From Ignavibacteria bacterium (lineage in GTDB: Bacteria; Bacteroidota; Ignavibacteria; Kapaibacteriales; UBA4661): 40,120 nt of DNA. Both the position numbers and the translations under genes were made by a program. Below the pieces are notes generated by a model. It did not search any database. It was given only the letters and a program-made list of their open reading frames with translations, and was not told the origin of the DNA. Within the stretch, counting starts at the first letter, position 1. Each line of letters begins with the position of its first letter. The stretch covers positions 1 through 40,120 of the forward strand of contig JACVZY010000064.1 in the NCBI GenBank assembly GCA_014654705.1, written 5' to 3'. Shown piece by piece: positions 1 through 9,805 of the stretch.

Positions 1-34
1 GGCAGACTGGCTGCCGCTTTGATTGCTCTGATTT

Positions 35-62
35 TTAACTTTTAATTGGCATTAAAAGTTAA
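35..62. repeat. AT-rich perfect hairpin, 12-bp stem
   Basis: TTAACTTTTAAT at 35-46 is followed by the 4-base loop TGGC and its exact reverse complement at 51-62. It lies in the 288-base gene-free left edge, downstream of the kinase that ends at 289. The stem has almost no G or C, so it is a poor classical terminator. It could be an extragenic palindrome or a protein-binding site. A small GGCAG/CTGCC hairpin also sits at 1-15. Confidence 0.6.
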
Positions 63-139
63 TTTCTAGAGCAGATTGGTGAAACGGATTCGGTGCGATT
101 TTGCTCACTACTGCTTTTTTTAAGAGTTTGTTACCCCTT

Positions 140-209
140 GTGGAGTGCAGAATTTTAATTCTGTCGTTTCGTCACATAGACATGTCGGAATTAAAATTCC
201 GTACTCTAC
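140..209. repeat. Long imperfect inverted repeat (24-nt arms)
   Basis: The left arm 140-163 and right arm 186-209 are reverse complements at 20 of 24 positions, with a 22-base loop between them. Three of the four differences would be G-U pairs in RNA copied from the plus strand, leaving one true mismatch. Each arm contains the short palindrome GAATTTTAATTC. The element lies past the stop of the minus-strand kinase at 289, so it could act as a terminator or be a mobile extragenic palindrome. No open frame here looks like a real gene. Confidence 0.65.
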
Positions 210-288
210 GTGAAAAGCCCTTCGATATCAGTCTAATTGTCGCAATCCTCCTCAATCCGTTTCAACAATTCTCATCATTACATCCACA

Positions 289-3200
289 TTAAAAATTCTT
301 TACTGCCGCTCGCTTGGTTTCAGCACCGGGCAATTCCACAATAAACGTCGCGCCGGTATTTGTATCGGTAGTTGCGTGCGATTCGCACCAGACTTTGCCA
401 TTCATCGCTTCCACAAGTTTTTTAACGATGCTCAAGCCCAGTCCTGTGCTGTCCTCGCCGCCGGTTGGTCGCGCCGAAAGCCGCACAAACTTACCGAAGA
501 GTTGGTCTATTTCCTCAGGCGTAATGCCGTGCCCTTCGTCCTGAATTTCTATACGTACCCGTGAATCCCGCTTGAGAAGCCGCACAAAGACGCTTTTGCC
601 CTGCGGAGAATACTTCACGGCATTGGAGAGAAGATTGTCCACCACCTGCGCCAGCGCACCTGCGTCGGCAAAAACGGGTAATTGTTCAGCGTCGGTAGAA
701 AAATTGATTGTGATATTTTTGGCTCTGGCGCGGTCGTGATATTCCTGAACGTATTGCTCCACAAGCTGTGACGTATCAATCTCGGTGATGGTCAACTTCA
801 TATTTCCTGTTTCAATGGCGTTAATATCCAGCAAATTCGAGATGATGTCGCTCATGCGCCGTATCGTCTGCTCAAGCGAGGCGAATTGTTTCATCAGCTC
901 TTCTGTGCTCATCTTGTCGTAGTGCCTCCGCATCAGCCCTACATTCATCATCATGCCTGCCAATGGGCTTTTCATATCGTGGGCGGCAATGCCGAGAAAC
1001 TCATTTTTTTCGGTATTAAGATGTTCCAACATTTGATTTTTTTCTTGCAATGCCGTATTTGCCAGTTCAATTTCTTGTGCTTGCTGCCCTTGAATTTCCA
1101 CTTGTCGGCGGATTTCCTCGTTTGCTTGCTCCAATTCTTGTGTTCGTGCCGCTACCATCTGTTGCAATACTTTTGCCTTCGCCCGTAAACGCCGAACACG
1201 CCACTGAAAGCCTTGATAGGCAATTCCGCCGACAGCTATCAGGCAAAGCCCCATGAACCACCGCGTCTCCCAAAAAAATGGCTCGAGGTAAAGACTGACG
1301 ACTGCTGCTTGGTCGTTCCATACGCCGTCGTTATTACAGGCCGTTACGCGAAATTGATACGTTTTGCCGCGCTCTAAATTCGTGTATTCCACCGACCGTT
1401 TATTTCTACCAACCTCAAACGGTTTATCGTCGAATCCGACCAATTGTACACGAAAATGGATGCGTTCGGGGGCAATAAAACTGAGCGCAGTAAAAGTAAA
1501 GGAGAATTTTTTTATTCCGGCAGCAACCTGTAGTGAGCCGTTTTCGGGGAAGGTGTGATGCTGACGGAAATCATTATCGAGAGCAACCGACTCAATCATC
1601 ACCGAGGGAACGAGGGGATTCAGAGGAATATCGTTGGGAGTGACGACGACAATGCCGCCTGCGGTAGGAATCCAGATTTTGCCGTCTTTGGTACGGCAAT
1701 TCCGGCTATTGGAGGCTTTGCTCGAAATCGCTATCCCGTCGAATTTATCGAAAAGTGTGGGCGTAATCGTAACTGATTTTCCCGCTGCAATATCGTTCAG
1801 TTGCTGTTTCTGAATGCGTATCAGCTTTCCCGTGGTGAGCATCCACAGCCCGCCTATGCCATCCTCAATAATCTGACCGGTATTGTTGAGAGCAATAAAT
1901 CCCGTTTCTTCCGAGTAGGAAGTAATCACTCCATTGTGGAAACGGCATAAACCGTTATCGGTCGCAAGCCAAAATACGCCGTCGCGGTCTTCGCAAATAC
2001 CAAAGACCTTGTTGGACAAGCCAAATCCTTTGTTGTAATGCCGTACACTATCGCCCGTGATAGCAAATAAGCCATTCCCATTCGTGCCGACCCAGATTGT
2101 TCCGAAGCGGTCTTGATGGATGGTGTGAATAAATTCCTTTGCCAAATAGACGTGAGGCGGAGTGCCGTTCCGAAAATTCTTTGCCGTCACGACATTCAGA
2201 CCGCTTTCCGTACCAACCCATAATGCGCCATCCTTGCTTTCAAACAAGCACCGTACACGTCCGTTGGAAAGACCGTCTTGGGGTAAGAACGTTTGTATGT
2301 TTTTGCCGTCATAGCGGGCAAGTCCGCCGTTGGTGCCTATCCATAAAACGTTTTCTTTGGTACTTCGGCACACATCGCGTACCGTCAAATTGGGGAGTTG
2401 TCCCTGAGTGGCGCTCAGAGTCGTAAACTCACCATTTTGGAAATGACTCAATCCGTTTTCTGTGCCAATCCACATACTCCGGTCGGTGTCTTCAATGACC
2501 GCATGGACGGCATCATCGGCGAGTCCTTCGACTTCGGTGTAGGTCGTGAACTTTCCGTTCTGCAAGCAGGAAAGCCCCGCGCGGTATGTGCCTATCCACA
2601 AATTACCTTCGCGGTCTTCCAGAAATTTTGCGTTCAGGAGGCGTTTATTATGTCGCAATGCTGCGACGTGCCCTGCATGCAAGCGGTACAATGCTTGATT
2701 GGTGCTTATCCAGAGCGTACCGTTTCTGTCGGCACGAAGTGAATAAGCATTGCCTTCGATGCGCTGCTCTTGTGCATTTTCCCACAGTGCAGCACCCGAA
2801 TTAGTGTATGTGAGCAGACCTTTGTTCAGCGTTGCCATCCACACAGTGCTGTCGGGCGTTTCGGCAATATCGGTGACACTGGAAAAGGGCAGTGTGGGAT
2901 ATTCTTTGTGGAGTTCGCGTAGGTTTTCTCCTTCCCGCAGAAAGACCCCTTGATTGCGCACCAGTACCCAGAGGCGTTTGCGGGCATCACAACGTACTTT
3001 CTGCACGGCTTCTCCGCGAAAAAGCACGTCTGCCGAGATGCGTACCGAATCCGAATTGGGCGCAAGCGTGATGCGCTGAAGCCCTTTGGTCGTCCCAACC
3101 CAGAGAGTACCGTTGTCATCTTTTGTTAAGCTGCTGATGGTATTGCTCGCCAAGCCTTGGGTGGTGGAAAAACCGCGAAATTTCCCGTTTCGGTACGAAA

Positions 3201-3585
3201 GCAATCCGCCGCCTTCGGTACCAATCCATAAATTGCCAAATTCGTCTATGCACAAGGATGAAAGAGCATTGACGGTGATTTCTTTGGTGTTTTTAGGTGT
3301 AAAGGCAGTGAAGGTTACTCCGTCGAAGCGTACTAATCCGGTGAAGGTTGCCAGCCAAATGTAGCCGTCGGGAGTCTGCTCAAGGGCGGTAATGGTTAGC
3401 GAAGGCAAACCGTTGTCGCTATCCCAATGACGCATGGTATATTGTGTCAGCGCTTTTCGAGGGTCGAGACCCCGCACAGAATGTGGTGTCTGTTTGGACG
3501 GTGGTATGCTTGCCGCTTGCTGTTGTGCAAAGGTAGTAGTGTGTCCGATGAAAGACAAAGCGAGAATAACAACAAGAATGAGCAT
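289..3585 (-). CDS. Two-component-propeller sensor histidine kinase (non-hybrid)
   Basis: The 1098-residue protein is a membrane sensor kinase. A signal peptide (about residues 1-20, ending FAQ) is followed by many two-component-propeller repeats with the IWxGTxxGL pattern. A Y_Y_Y-type beta domain comes next (about 670-765), then one membrane helix (about 777-793) and a helical linker. The HisKA dimerisation domain has its phosphorylatable His at about 869 (AAHDMKSPL), and the ATPase domain has intact N (DNLLSNAVKY), G1 (DEGHGI) and G2 (GLGLSIVKK) boxes. The propeller should sit in the periplasm and the kinase in the cytoplasm. Unlike Bacteroides hybrid (HTCS) kinases it ends after the ATPase domain, with no receiver or AraC-type domain. 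The ATG at 3585 is used because an in-frame stop lies close upstream. The ligand is unknown. Confidence 0.93.
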   Translation of the reverse strand: MLILVVILALSFIGHTTTFAQQQAASIPPSKQTPHSVRGLDPRKALTQYTMRHWDSDNGLPSLTITALEQTPDGYIWLATFTGLVRFDGVTFTAFTPKNTKEITVNALSSLCIDEFGNLWIGTEGGGLLSYRNGKFRGFSTTQGLASNTISSLTKDDNGTLWVGTTKGLQRITLAPNSDSVRISADVLFRGEAVQKVRCDARKRLWVLVRNQGVFLREGENLRELHKEYPTLPFSSVTDIAETPDSTVWMATLNKGLLTYTNSGAALWENAQEQRIEGNAYSLRADRNGTLWISTNQALYRLHAGHVAALRHNKRLLNAKFLEDREGNLWIGTYRAGLSCLQNGKFTTYTEVEGLADDAVHAVIEDTDRSMWIGTENGLSHFQNGEFTTLSATQGQLPNLTVRDVCRSTKENVLWIGTNGGLARYDGKNIQTFLPQDGLSNGRVRCLFESKDGALWVGTESGLNVVTAKNFRNGTPPHVYLAKEFIHTIHQDRFGTIWVGTNGNGLFAITGDSVRHYNKGFGLSNKVFGICEDRDGVFWLATDNGLCRFHNGVITSYSEETGFIALNNTGQIIEDGIGGLWMLTTGKLIRIQKQQLNDIAAGKSVTITPTLFDKFDGIAISSKASNSRNCRTKDGKIWIPTAGGIVVVTPNDIPLNPLVPSVMIESVALDNDFRQHHTFPENGSLQVAAGIKKFSFTFTALSFIAPERIHFRVQLVGFDDKPFEVGRNKRSVEYTNLERGKTYQFRVTACNNDGVWNDQAAVVSLYLEPFFWETRWFMGLCLIAVGGIAYQGFQWRVRRLRAKAKVLQQMVAARTQELEQANEEIRRQVEIQGQQAQEIELANTALQEKNQMLEHLNTEKNEFLGIAAHDMKSPLAGMMMNVGLMRRHYDKMSTEELMKQFASLEQTIRRMSDIISNLLDINAIETGNMKLTITEIDTSQLVEQYVQEYHDRARAKNITINFSTDAEQLPVFADAGALAQVVDNLLSNAVKYSPQGKSVFVRLLKRDSRVRIEIQDEGHGITPEEIDQLFGKFVRLSARPTGGEDSTGLGLSIVKKLVEAMNGKVWCESHATTDTNTGATFIVELPGAETKRAAVKNF

Positions 3586-3652
3586 GATACCAAGAGGAAG
3601 AGAGGTGAAGCGTGATTGCTCGCAATAGATACTATCTCACATTCTATCTGAA

Positions 3653-3692
3653 CAAAAATCCTTCGGAAGGCGTTAATAAACAAGCCTTTTTT
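3653..3692. terminator. Weak, possibly bidirectional terminator
   Basis: On the plus strand AAGGC (3667-3671) pairs with GCCTT (3684-3688), which runs into six T residues. On the minus strand CCTT-CCG-AAGG (3670-3660) is followed by ATTTTTG. It lies in the 144-base gap between the kinase ending at 3730 and the kinase starting at 3585. The stems are only 4-5 bp, so this is tentative. Confidence 0.3.
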
Positions 3693-3729
3693 CAAGAACG
3701 CACACTTTTTCGGGTATCGACGGCTCGTA

Positions 3730-6700
3730 TCAAGGATTGGTACTTGTTTTGGGTAAGTCAATAAAAAAGCTCGTTCCTTTGCCTACTTCGCTCTCGCAGC
3801 GTATCGTGCCGCCATGCCGCTCAATGATTTGTTTGGATATACTTAGTCCCAAACCATTGTTGCCGGAGGATTTTGTGCTGAAAAATGGTTCAAATATTCT
3901 TCTCGATACTTCTGCGCTCATACCGGAGCCGTCATCACTTACTTGCACCACAACACGATTTTCATTCTCGCTGCGAACTTGCACCCGTATCTGTCCCGCA
4001 CCTGCTTGCACGGCGTTGATGAGCAGATTGAGCATGATTTGATTTAGCTCTCCCCAATTCGCCTCAAGGGCAAGCCTTTTGTCAATGTCCGTAATGATGG
4101 TTGTTTGCTTGAATTGATATTGAAACATTTCGAGCGTGGAGACAAATTCCGTGTCGAACGAACCAATATACATACCTTCGCGTTGATGTTTGGTAAAGTG
4201 TTGCAAGTTGGCAACGATACCTTTCACACGCATCGCACCTACGCTCGCAATCTCAAGCACGTGGTTAGCTTCATCAGTCAGCTTGGAAAACTGCTGTGCT
4301 TTTTGTGATTGTTTCGAGCGTTCATCAAGCAAGGAAAAGAAGAACTCGGTGATTCTTTTGACGGTACTTTTTGCATCGTGTACGGCGGCGATAACTGCGG
4401 CATTGGGGTTATTGATTTCGTGCATTACGCCTGCGGTGAGCATACCGGCAGCATTCATGCGCTCGCTATGCACAAGTTGGCTTTGTGCTTGCTGCAATTC
4501 TTTGAATGCCTCGTCGAGGGCGAGATTTTTTTCTTGAAGTTCGCTGTTTGCATATTCGATTTCGCGGGCTTGTTCGGTCTGAACGCTGATTTGGCGTTGA
4601 ATCTCAATGTTTGCTTCCAAAAGCTCGCTTGTGCGCTCTGCCACCTCGCGCTCCAAGCGTTCGGCACGCAGACGTGTTGCGCGAAGCCGCATGCGGTACA
4701 ATCCAAACAGCGCGGCTGCGAGTGCCATACCGGAGGTTAGCCTGAACGTCCATGTCTGCCACCACGGGGGCAGGACTACAACGGTGAGCATGAGGCGTTC
4801 TGAACCCCATGCGCCATCGCTATTGCAGGCTTTGGCAAAAAGTCGGTATGTTCCTGCTTCTACATTTGTATAAGCGATGTCGCGTTTTGCCACTGGCGAG
4901 CGCCATTCATGGTCGAACCCTTCCAAGAACCATTGGTAGCGGTTGCGAGAAGGGGCTGTAAACTCCAGTGCGGCAAGTTTTGCTTCAAACGACCGTTCAT
5001 CGTAGGAGAGCGTGATTGTGTCGGCAGCACTGTTGCCGGAGAAAGCGCTTGGTATCAGTATAGTGCGTGAGGTCGTGCGAAAATTTTCGATAATCAATTC
5101 TGGTGCTTGGGGGTTGGGGGCAGTTTCTTCCGGGAAAAAAGCATTAAAACCATTGATACCACCAAAGAATAATTCTCCCGCAGTGCTCTGGAAGTACGAG
5201 TGACGGTTAAATTCTTGGGATTGCAAGCCATCGGCAGTGCTGAAGCGGCGGAATTGTTTTGTCTCTGGGTCAAATTCGCATAATCCTGCATCGGAACTTA
5301 TCCAGATTTTTCCTCGTCGGTCTTCGAGTGCTATGTAGGCGTTATTGTGCGGCAATCCGTTTTGTTCCGTTAAACGGTACGATTCATTCTTGAGACCGTC
5401 CACCATACACACACCGGCTCCTTTGGCGCTGAACCAACATCGTCCGTGGCTGTCGAGCGTGAGATAGCAGCCCGTGTTGGGGTCTTCAAGAAAGGGCACA
5501 AGCGTTTCCCAATAGCGCGTTTGCATTTGTCCTGTGAGCGGATTCCAGTGGAATAATGTTCCCAGACTGTCCTCGCGGAAGCCACGCCGCTTTTTCATTC
5601 CGACCAGTGTTCCCTTACTATCGCAGGCAAGGGGAATAAAAGGCAGTGAGGTAAAAAGTTGTTTTCTGTACGCACTTGGTTGGTCGCCTTTGCGATAGCT
5701 TACGCGCAGAAGTGCACGCTCTCCTGCGGCATGAATCCAAAACACGGTGTCGTTTTGATGAAGAAAATCTCCCCAGTGCAATGTATCCTTCGGGTACAGC
5801 GCAGACGAGCGCATGATTTTTCCCTGAGGATTGATGAGCACAGGCGGCTTGCCCGGTAGCCACGTGTAGCCGTTTTTGTCTGAGTAGGATTGCCACAATG
5901 CGGGTGTGCGGGAGAGTTGAAAACCCTTGGGGCTATTCGGCGCATAGACGGTTGCCGAATCGCGAGTGGGATTTAAGTGATTGACCCCGCCATATTGCGT
6001 ACAAATCCAGAGATTATCATCTTTGTCAGCGCTGATACCGCGAATGTAATTGTCGGAGAGCGAGCGGGCGTTAAAAGGGTTATGGCGATAGATACGGAAT
6101 TTTAAGCGATACGGAGCATACTTGAATAATCCATATGTCTCATCACCCACCCAATACACTCCCGAACGGTCGCGGAAGACAATGCGCTCGCCAACAGAAG
6201 CGCTATTGGGGGTGAGTGTTTGCGAAAGCGGAGTGCCGTCAACGTTCAAAGGGCATGAAGACAAAGTGCCGGAAACAGTATTGAATGTTGTAATGCCAAT
6301 TTGAGAAGGAACCCAAAACACTACATCGCCCTTTGCCGTTTGTTCCAGAGCGATACCTTTCATGTTGGAATTCAAATCCGGCAAGACGTAGCGCTGTGAT
6401 ACTTGTAACGTTGCGGGGTCGAGTTTATAGGTCAAACCATCGTTACGAAATGCCCAGATGTAGCCTTCGTTATCTTCATGAAGCCAAGAAATGAGATAGT
6501 CATTTTTGCTTGAGAGTGAGTCCGGAAAACGGGTGCGGAGAAGAAACGTGTGACGGGATTGGTCAAATTCAAAGAGAATGTTCTCCTGACCGATAAGCAA
6601 GCGTCCGCGTCGGTCTTGATGGATGCTCAAGAGAGACTTATTACCGTTTCCAAGTAAAGGTGTTCTGTAAAGCACGCCACCCAGAGATGGACGTTCCGCA

Positions 6701-7212
6701 TTAAAGCAAACTAAGCCTTGACCCGATGCTGCCCAGACATTATCTTCCTTATCGCTTGTTATCATATGAATCGTTAATCTCGGCAGTACTTTGCCTTCAG
6801 CAAGCATAGGAAGACGTTCAAAACAATCGCGCCGAGGGTTGTACACGCAAATACCGCGCCCCGTGCCCACCCAGATAGCGCCGTTAGCGGTAACATGAAG
6901 AGAGGTAATAATCGGATGATTGATGCTGGATGAGTCTTCGGGGACGTGGAGATATTGCTTAAATTCGTAGCCGTTATACCGATTTAATCCATATTCGGTG
7001 CCAATCCAAATATATCCCGTACTATCTTGCGCCAGAGAACGAATAGAATTGTGCGACAATCCATTATCGACAGAAAAGCGCTCAAAATGTATTTGGCGTA
7101 AGCGTTCGCGGGGTGATTCTGTCTGAGAATACGAACTACTCGGCGGCTGGGAAAAAGCCACACCGAGAGAGAATATCATCCAAAGTGGTATGCGTATCAT
7201 CTGTCTTGGCAT
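3730..7212 (-). CDS. Two-component-propeller sensor histidine kinase, HEINNP type
   Basis: From the ATG at 7212 the product has 1160 residues. It has a hydrophobic N-terminus (signal peptide or anchor), a propeller with IWIGTEYGLNRYNG-like repeats and a Y_Y_Y-type domain. A membrane helix (about residues 815-835) and a long coiled coil follow. The kinase core has its H box at GVMHEINNP (His about 931), N box NLLINAVQA, G1 DDGSGM, F box FEPFFSTK and G2 GLGLSI, all intact. This H box resembles NtrB-like kinases and differs from that of the 289-3585 paralogue, so similar sensors are joined to different kinase cores. The frame stays open to a TTG at 7395. The extra 61 residues look non-coding and that TTG lies in a hairpin, so the ATG just before a signal peptide is preferred; the ATG at 7200 is also possible. 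Confidence 0.9.
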   Translation of the reverse strand: MPRQMIRIPLWMIFSLGVAFSQPPSSSYSQTESPRERLRQIHFERFSVDNGLSHNSIRSLAQDSTGYIWIGTEYGLNRYNGYEFKQYLHVPEDSSSINHPIITSLHVTANGAIWVGTGRGICVYNPRRDCFERLPMLAEGKVLPRLTIHMITSDKEDNVWAASGQGLVCFNAERPSLGGVLYRTPLLGNGNKSLLSIHQDRRGRLLIGQENILFEFDQSRHTFLLRTRFPDSLSSKNDYLISWLHEDNEGYIWAFRNDGLTYKLDPATLQVSQRYVLPDLNSNMKGIALEQTAKGDVVFWVPSQIGITTFNTVSGTLSSCPLNVDGTPLSQTLTPNSASVGERIVFRDRSGVYWVGDETYGLFKYAPYRLKFRIYRHNPFNARSLSDNYIRGISADKDDNLWICTQYGGVNHLNPTRDSATVYAPNSPKGFQLSRTPALWQSYSDKNGYTWLPGKPPVLINPQGKIMRSSALYPKDTLHWGDFLHQNDTVFWIHAAGERALLRVSYRKGDQPSAYRKQLFTSLPFIPLACDSKGTLVGMKKRRGFREDSLGTLFHWNPLTGQMQTRYWETLVPFLEDPNTGCYLTLDSHGRCWFSAKGAGVCMVDGLKNESYRLTEQNGLPHNNAYIALEDRRGKIWISSDAGLCEFDPETKQFRRFSTADGLQSQEFNRHSYFQSTAGELFFGGINGFNAFFPEETAPNPQAPELIIENFRTTSRTILIPSAFSGNSAADTITLSYDERSFEAKLAALEFTAPSRNRYQWFLEGFDHEWRSPVAKRDIAYTNVEAGTYRLFAKACNSDGAWGSERLMLTVVVLPPWWQTWTFRLTSGMALAAALFGLYRMRLRATRLRAERLEREVAERTSELLEANIEIQRQISVQTEQAREIEYANSELQEKNLALDEAFKELQQAQSQLVHSERMNAAGMLTAGVMHEINNPNAAVIAAVHDAKSTVKRITEFFFSLLDERSKQSQKAQQFSKLTDEANHVLEIASVGAMRVKGIVANLQHFTKHQREGMYIGSFDTEFVSTLEMFQYQFKQTTIITDIDKRLALEANWGELNQIMLNLLINAVQAGAGQIRVQVRSENENRVVVQVSDDGSGMSAEVSRRIFEPFFSTKSSGNNGLGLSISKQIIERHGGTIRCESEVGKGTSFFIDLPKTSTNP

Positions 7213-7387
7213 ATTGTCTCGTGAGATTGTTGTCTCATTGTCTTCAATCACAAAAAGAGGGTCTGCTGTATCTTCTGTATGGAATTGTTCAGGATGAAGA
7301 TGATTATTGTGCTTCAGTACAGTGGTGTTGTACCAATTTGCATTCTCTAACGCACTAATCCAAATAATCCTAACGAATCTCGGATGA

Positions 7388-7425
7388 AATGCCAAAGGAG
7401 GAGAAACGCAAGCTCCTACGGCATT
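7388..7425. repeat. Intergenic hairpin downstream of TPR kinase
   Basis: AATGCC (7388-7393) pairs with GGCATT (7420-7425). After a symmetric 2x2 internal loop, AGGAG (7396-7400) pairs with CTCCT (7413-7417), leaving a 12-base loop. It begins 13 bases past the stop of the minus-strand gene at 7438, so it may be a terminator or an extragenic palindrome. It also lies across the far upstream open frame of the next kinase, which argues against a start there. Confidence 0.5.
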
Positions 7426-7437
7426 GCTCTGTACAAT

Positions 7438-9750
7438 TTATTGTGACGAAGGAAGCTCTATAATAAATGTTGCACCGTTGTTCAACTCCGATTCGCACCA
7501 TACACGCCCGTTCATTGCTTCGACCATTTTTTTGACAATGCTCAAGCCAAGTCCTGTGCTGTGTTCGCCTCCGGTGGGGCGTGCCGAGAGGCGAGTAAAT
7601 TTACCAAAAAGTTTTTTCATGTCTTCGGGTGAGATTCCTTCTCCTTCATCTTGCACTTCCACCCGAACTTTCTGCTCAGCCCTGCGAACACGCACAAAGA
7701 CGTTCTTCCCGAGTGGTGAGTATTTAACGGCATTGGAAATAATATTGTCGAACACCTGCATCATTGCTTGCTCATCAGCCACCACAAGAATGGCTTCTGA
7801 TTCTGAAGAATAATGCAGTGTGATATTTTTGGCAGCAGCAGCAGACTCATATTGCCACACTGTCGCCTCGATAATTGGGCAAACATCTACTTCCGTCGTT
7901 GCGAATGTCCGCAATCCCGATTCCAGATGATTGATTTCCAAGATGTTTTTTACCAGCTCAAGCATTCGGTCGGCTGTGCCAACGATTCGTCCAGACAGTT
8001 CAACTGTTTGTTCGCCTTCCACAAAGCCGCTTTCCATCAGTTCTGCCAGCCCGCGTACCACAGCAATCGGATTTTTGAGGTCGTGCGATACAATACCAAG
8101 GATTTCGTCTTTTTCGGTGATGAGTTCTTGTAAGCGATGGTTGACATTGGTTATCACGACATTGTTTTCGTTTAATGTGGCGTTCGCCATCGTAATCTCG
8201 GCAGCTTGTTCTTCGAGGAGCGCATTCTGCCGAAGAATTTCCGCATTGGCGCTGAGTTTTTGTCGGTACAGGCTCATAAGCCAGAGGGTTGCGGCTATAA
8301 CGGCGACTAAAATTGCAGCAAGCGACCACTGCACGACTCGTTGGCGCTCAAGATTGGCACGCTGAAATTCTCGTTCGGTGGCAGCAAGAGCTAATGCTTG
8401 TTTGTTGCGCTCATCGCGTAAAAATGCTTCGGTCATGTCAGCTTCTTGCTGTTGTGCGCTCAATTCTTGCATTTGCTTCAGAACGAGGATGGACTGTTGC
8501 TGCGCTCGTTGTTCGGCTGCGGAGCGCGCAAGATCTATTGTTTGGCGCTTCAATTCACTTTCTTGGAGGGCTTTTTCTTTGTTCAGAATAGTGATTTTTT
8601 GTTCTCGTTTTTCTGCCTCATACTGCTCCTTCAGTTCACTTGCTTTTTTGAGATTTTCCGCATTAACGAGGGAATCCTTCAGCATCATGGCGTGGCGAAA
8701 ATACTCTAATGCCTGTTTGTGTTGTCCGAGAGAGTCATAGCAGACTGAGAGCGTCTCCAGCGCTACTTTTTTGGAGAGCCTTGCGCCGACGGAATCGGCA
8801 AGGGCAAGTGACCGACGCGCATATATAAGTGCCGAATCGTAGCGGGAGCGCCGGATGTACACGCTCGCAATGCTGTTCATCGTTGTTGTTTTGTCGGCTT
8901 TGTCGCCAAGTTCTTCTTGCAGTCGTAGTGCTTTGAAGTTGTACTCTGTTGCTTTTTCGTATTTTCCTTGATGCTCGTACACCGTGGCAATATTGCTCAG
9001 AGTAGAGGCGATACCATTTTTGTCTCCGATTTCTTCTTGTAGCCGCAATGCTTTGAAATTGTATTCTGCCGCTTGGTCATACTTTCGGTCATCATTGTAT
9101 ATAATAGCAATGCTTAGTAGGGTATTGGCAGTACCCCATTTATCGCCGAGTTCCTCTTTTATTCGCAAGGATTTGAAAAGATACTCCAAAGCCTCGCTGT
9201 ATTTGCCCTGACGGGAGCGAACAATGGCAATGTTGCCGAGTGCGTTGGAAATACCAATCTTGTTGCCGACTTCTTCGCTTAGGCGCAGTGATTTGAAATA
9301 ATATTCCAGTGCGTCGCTGTATTTTCCTTGTTGATAATACACAATAGCAATATTGTTCAGAGCGCCGGCAATACCACCTTTATCGCCTAGTTCTTCACTG
9401 ATATGGAGTGCCGTAAGATATGACTCCAATGCTGCATCATATTTTCCCCGAAAATAATGAACTGTGCCGATGTTTCGTGCTGCACGAGCGATGCCTTTCC
9501 GAAAACCGAGGCGTTCGGCTATTTTCCATGCCTCGCGTGCATAGACCAACGACGAATCGTAATGCGCGGTGATACGCCAGAAATAACCCGAAAGGTCATT
9601 CATCGCATTAATCCGCACGGAGTCTCGTTGTGCCAATGCAATCACCCGCCGCAGCGAGTCTGCCTCGCGGGGTGTTTGGATATTCGTTTGTGCCGGTGCA
9701 ACACCGAACAATACGAAAACAAGCAAAACAACGGTACAATAGCGTTTCAT
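7438..9750 (-). CDS. TPR-repeat sensor histidine kinase
   Basis: From the ATG at 9750 the product has 770 residues and opens with a clear signal peptide (MKRYCTVVLLV...APAQ). About seven 40-residue tetratricopeptide repeats follow (pattern NIAxVYxxQGKYxxALEYxxKSL, roughly residues 35-360). Next are a helical stretch, one membrane helix (about 474-494) and a coiled coil. The HisKA domain has its His at about 556 (VSHDLKNP), and the ATPase domain has DNIISNAVKY, DEGEGIS and GLGLSIVKK motifs. The repeats should be periplasmic and the kinase cytoplasmic. There is no receiver or output domain. An ATG at 9816 adds 22 residues, but it lies inside the palindrome at 9806-9835 and puts residues before the signal peptide, so it is rejected. 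The kinase core closely matches those of the genes at 289 and 18106. Confidence 0.92.
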   Translation of the reverse strand: MKRYCTVVLLVFVLFGVAPAQTNIQTPREADSLRRVIALAQRDSVRINAMNDLSGYFWRITAHYDSSLVYAREAWKIAERLGFRKGIARAARNIGTVHYFRGKYDAALESYLTALHISEELGDKGGIAGALNNIAIVYYQQGKYSDALEYYFKSLRLSEEVGNKIGISNALGNIAIVRSRQGKYSEALEYLFKSLRIKEELGDKWGTANTLLSIAIIYNDDRKYDQAAEYNFKALRLQEEIGDKNGIASTLSNIATVYEHQGKYEKATEYNFKALRLQEELGDKADKTTTMNSIASVYIRRSRYDSALIYARRSLALADSVGARLSKKVALETLSVCYDSLGQHKQALEYFRHAMMLKDSLVNAENLKKASELKEQYEAEKREQKITILNKEKALQESELKRQTIDLARSAAEQRAQQQSILVLKQMQELSAQQQEADMTEAFLRDERNKQALALAATEREFQRANLERQRVVQWSLAAILVAVIAATLWLMSLYRQKLSANAEILRQNALLEEQAAEITMANATLNENNVVITNVNHRLQELITEKDEILGIVSHDLKNPIAVVRGLAELMESGFVEGEQTVELSGRIVGTADRMLELVKNILEINHLESGLRTFATTEVDVCPIIEATVWQYESAAAAKNITLHYSSESEAILVVADEQAMMQVFDNIISNAVKYSPLGKNVFVRVRRAEQKVRVEVQDEGEGISPEDMKKLFGKFTRLSARPTGGEHSTGLGLSIVKKMVEAMNGRVWCESELNNGATFIIELPSSQ
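8881..9480 (-). repeat. 120-bp tandem repeats encoding TPR units
   Basis: Within the TPR kinase gene the same DNA block recurs at exact 120-base spacing. The TTCTTC-type block starts at 8911, 9031, 9151, 9271 and 9391. Each period encodes one 40-residue TPR-like unit. Neighbouring copies are alike in DNA as well as protein, which suggests growth by tandem duplication. Confidence 0.8.
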
Positions 9751-9805
9751 CGGTGATTCAAATGAGCGATGAAGGTAAGGTAAGCGCTTCAAAATATTTT
9801 TGTGC

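Noticed and set aside
101-292. 63-residue open frame on the plus strand at the left edge
   Set aside because: It runs through the inverted repeat at 140-209, has no recognisable domain, and ends within the stop region of the opposite-strand kinase; it is most likely chance.
289-7212. Hybrid two-component (HTCS) regulators as in Bacteroides
   Set aside because: The propeller kinases end after the ATPase domain; no receiver or AraC-type domain follows in either frame.
7213-7395. N-terminal extension of the HEINNP kinase starting at a TTG
   Set aside because: It uses a weak start inside a hairpin and places 61 non-signal residues before a good signal peptide; the ATG at 7212 is preferred.
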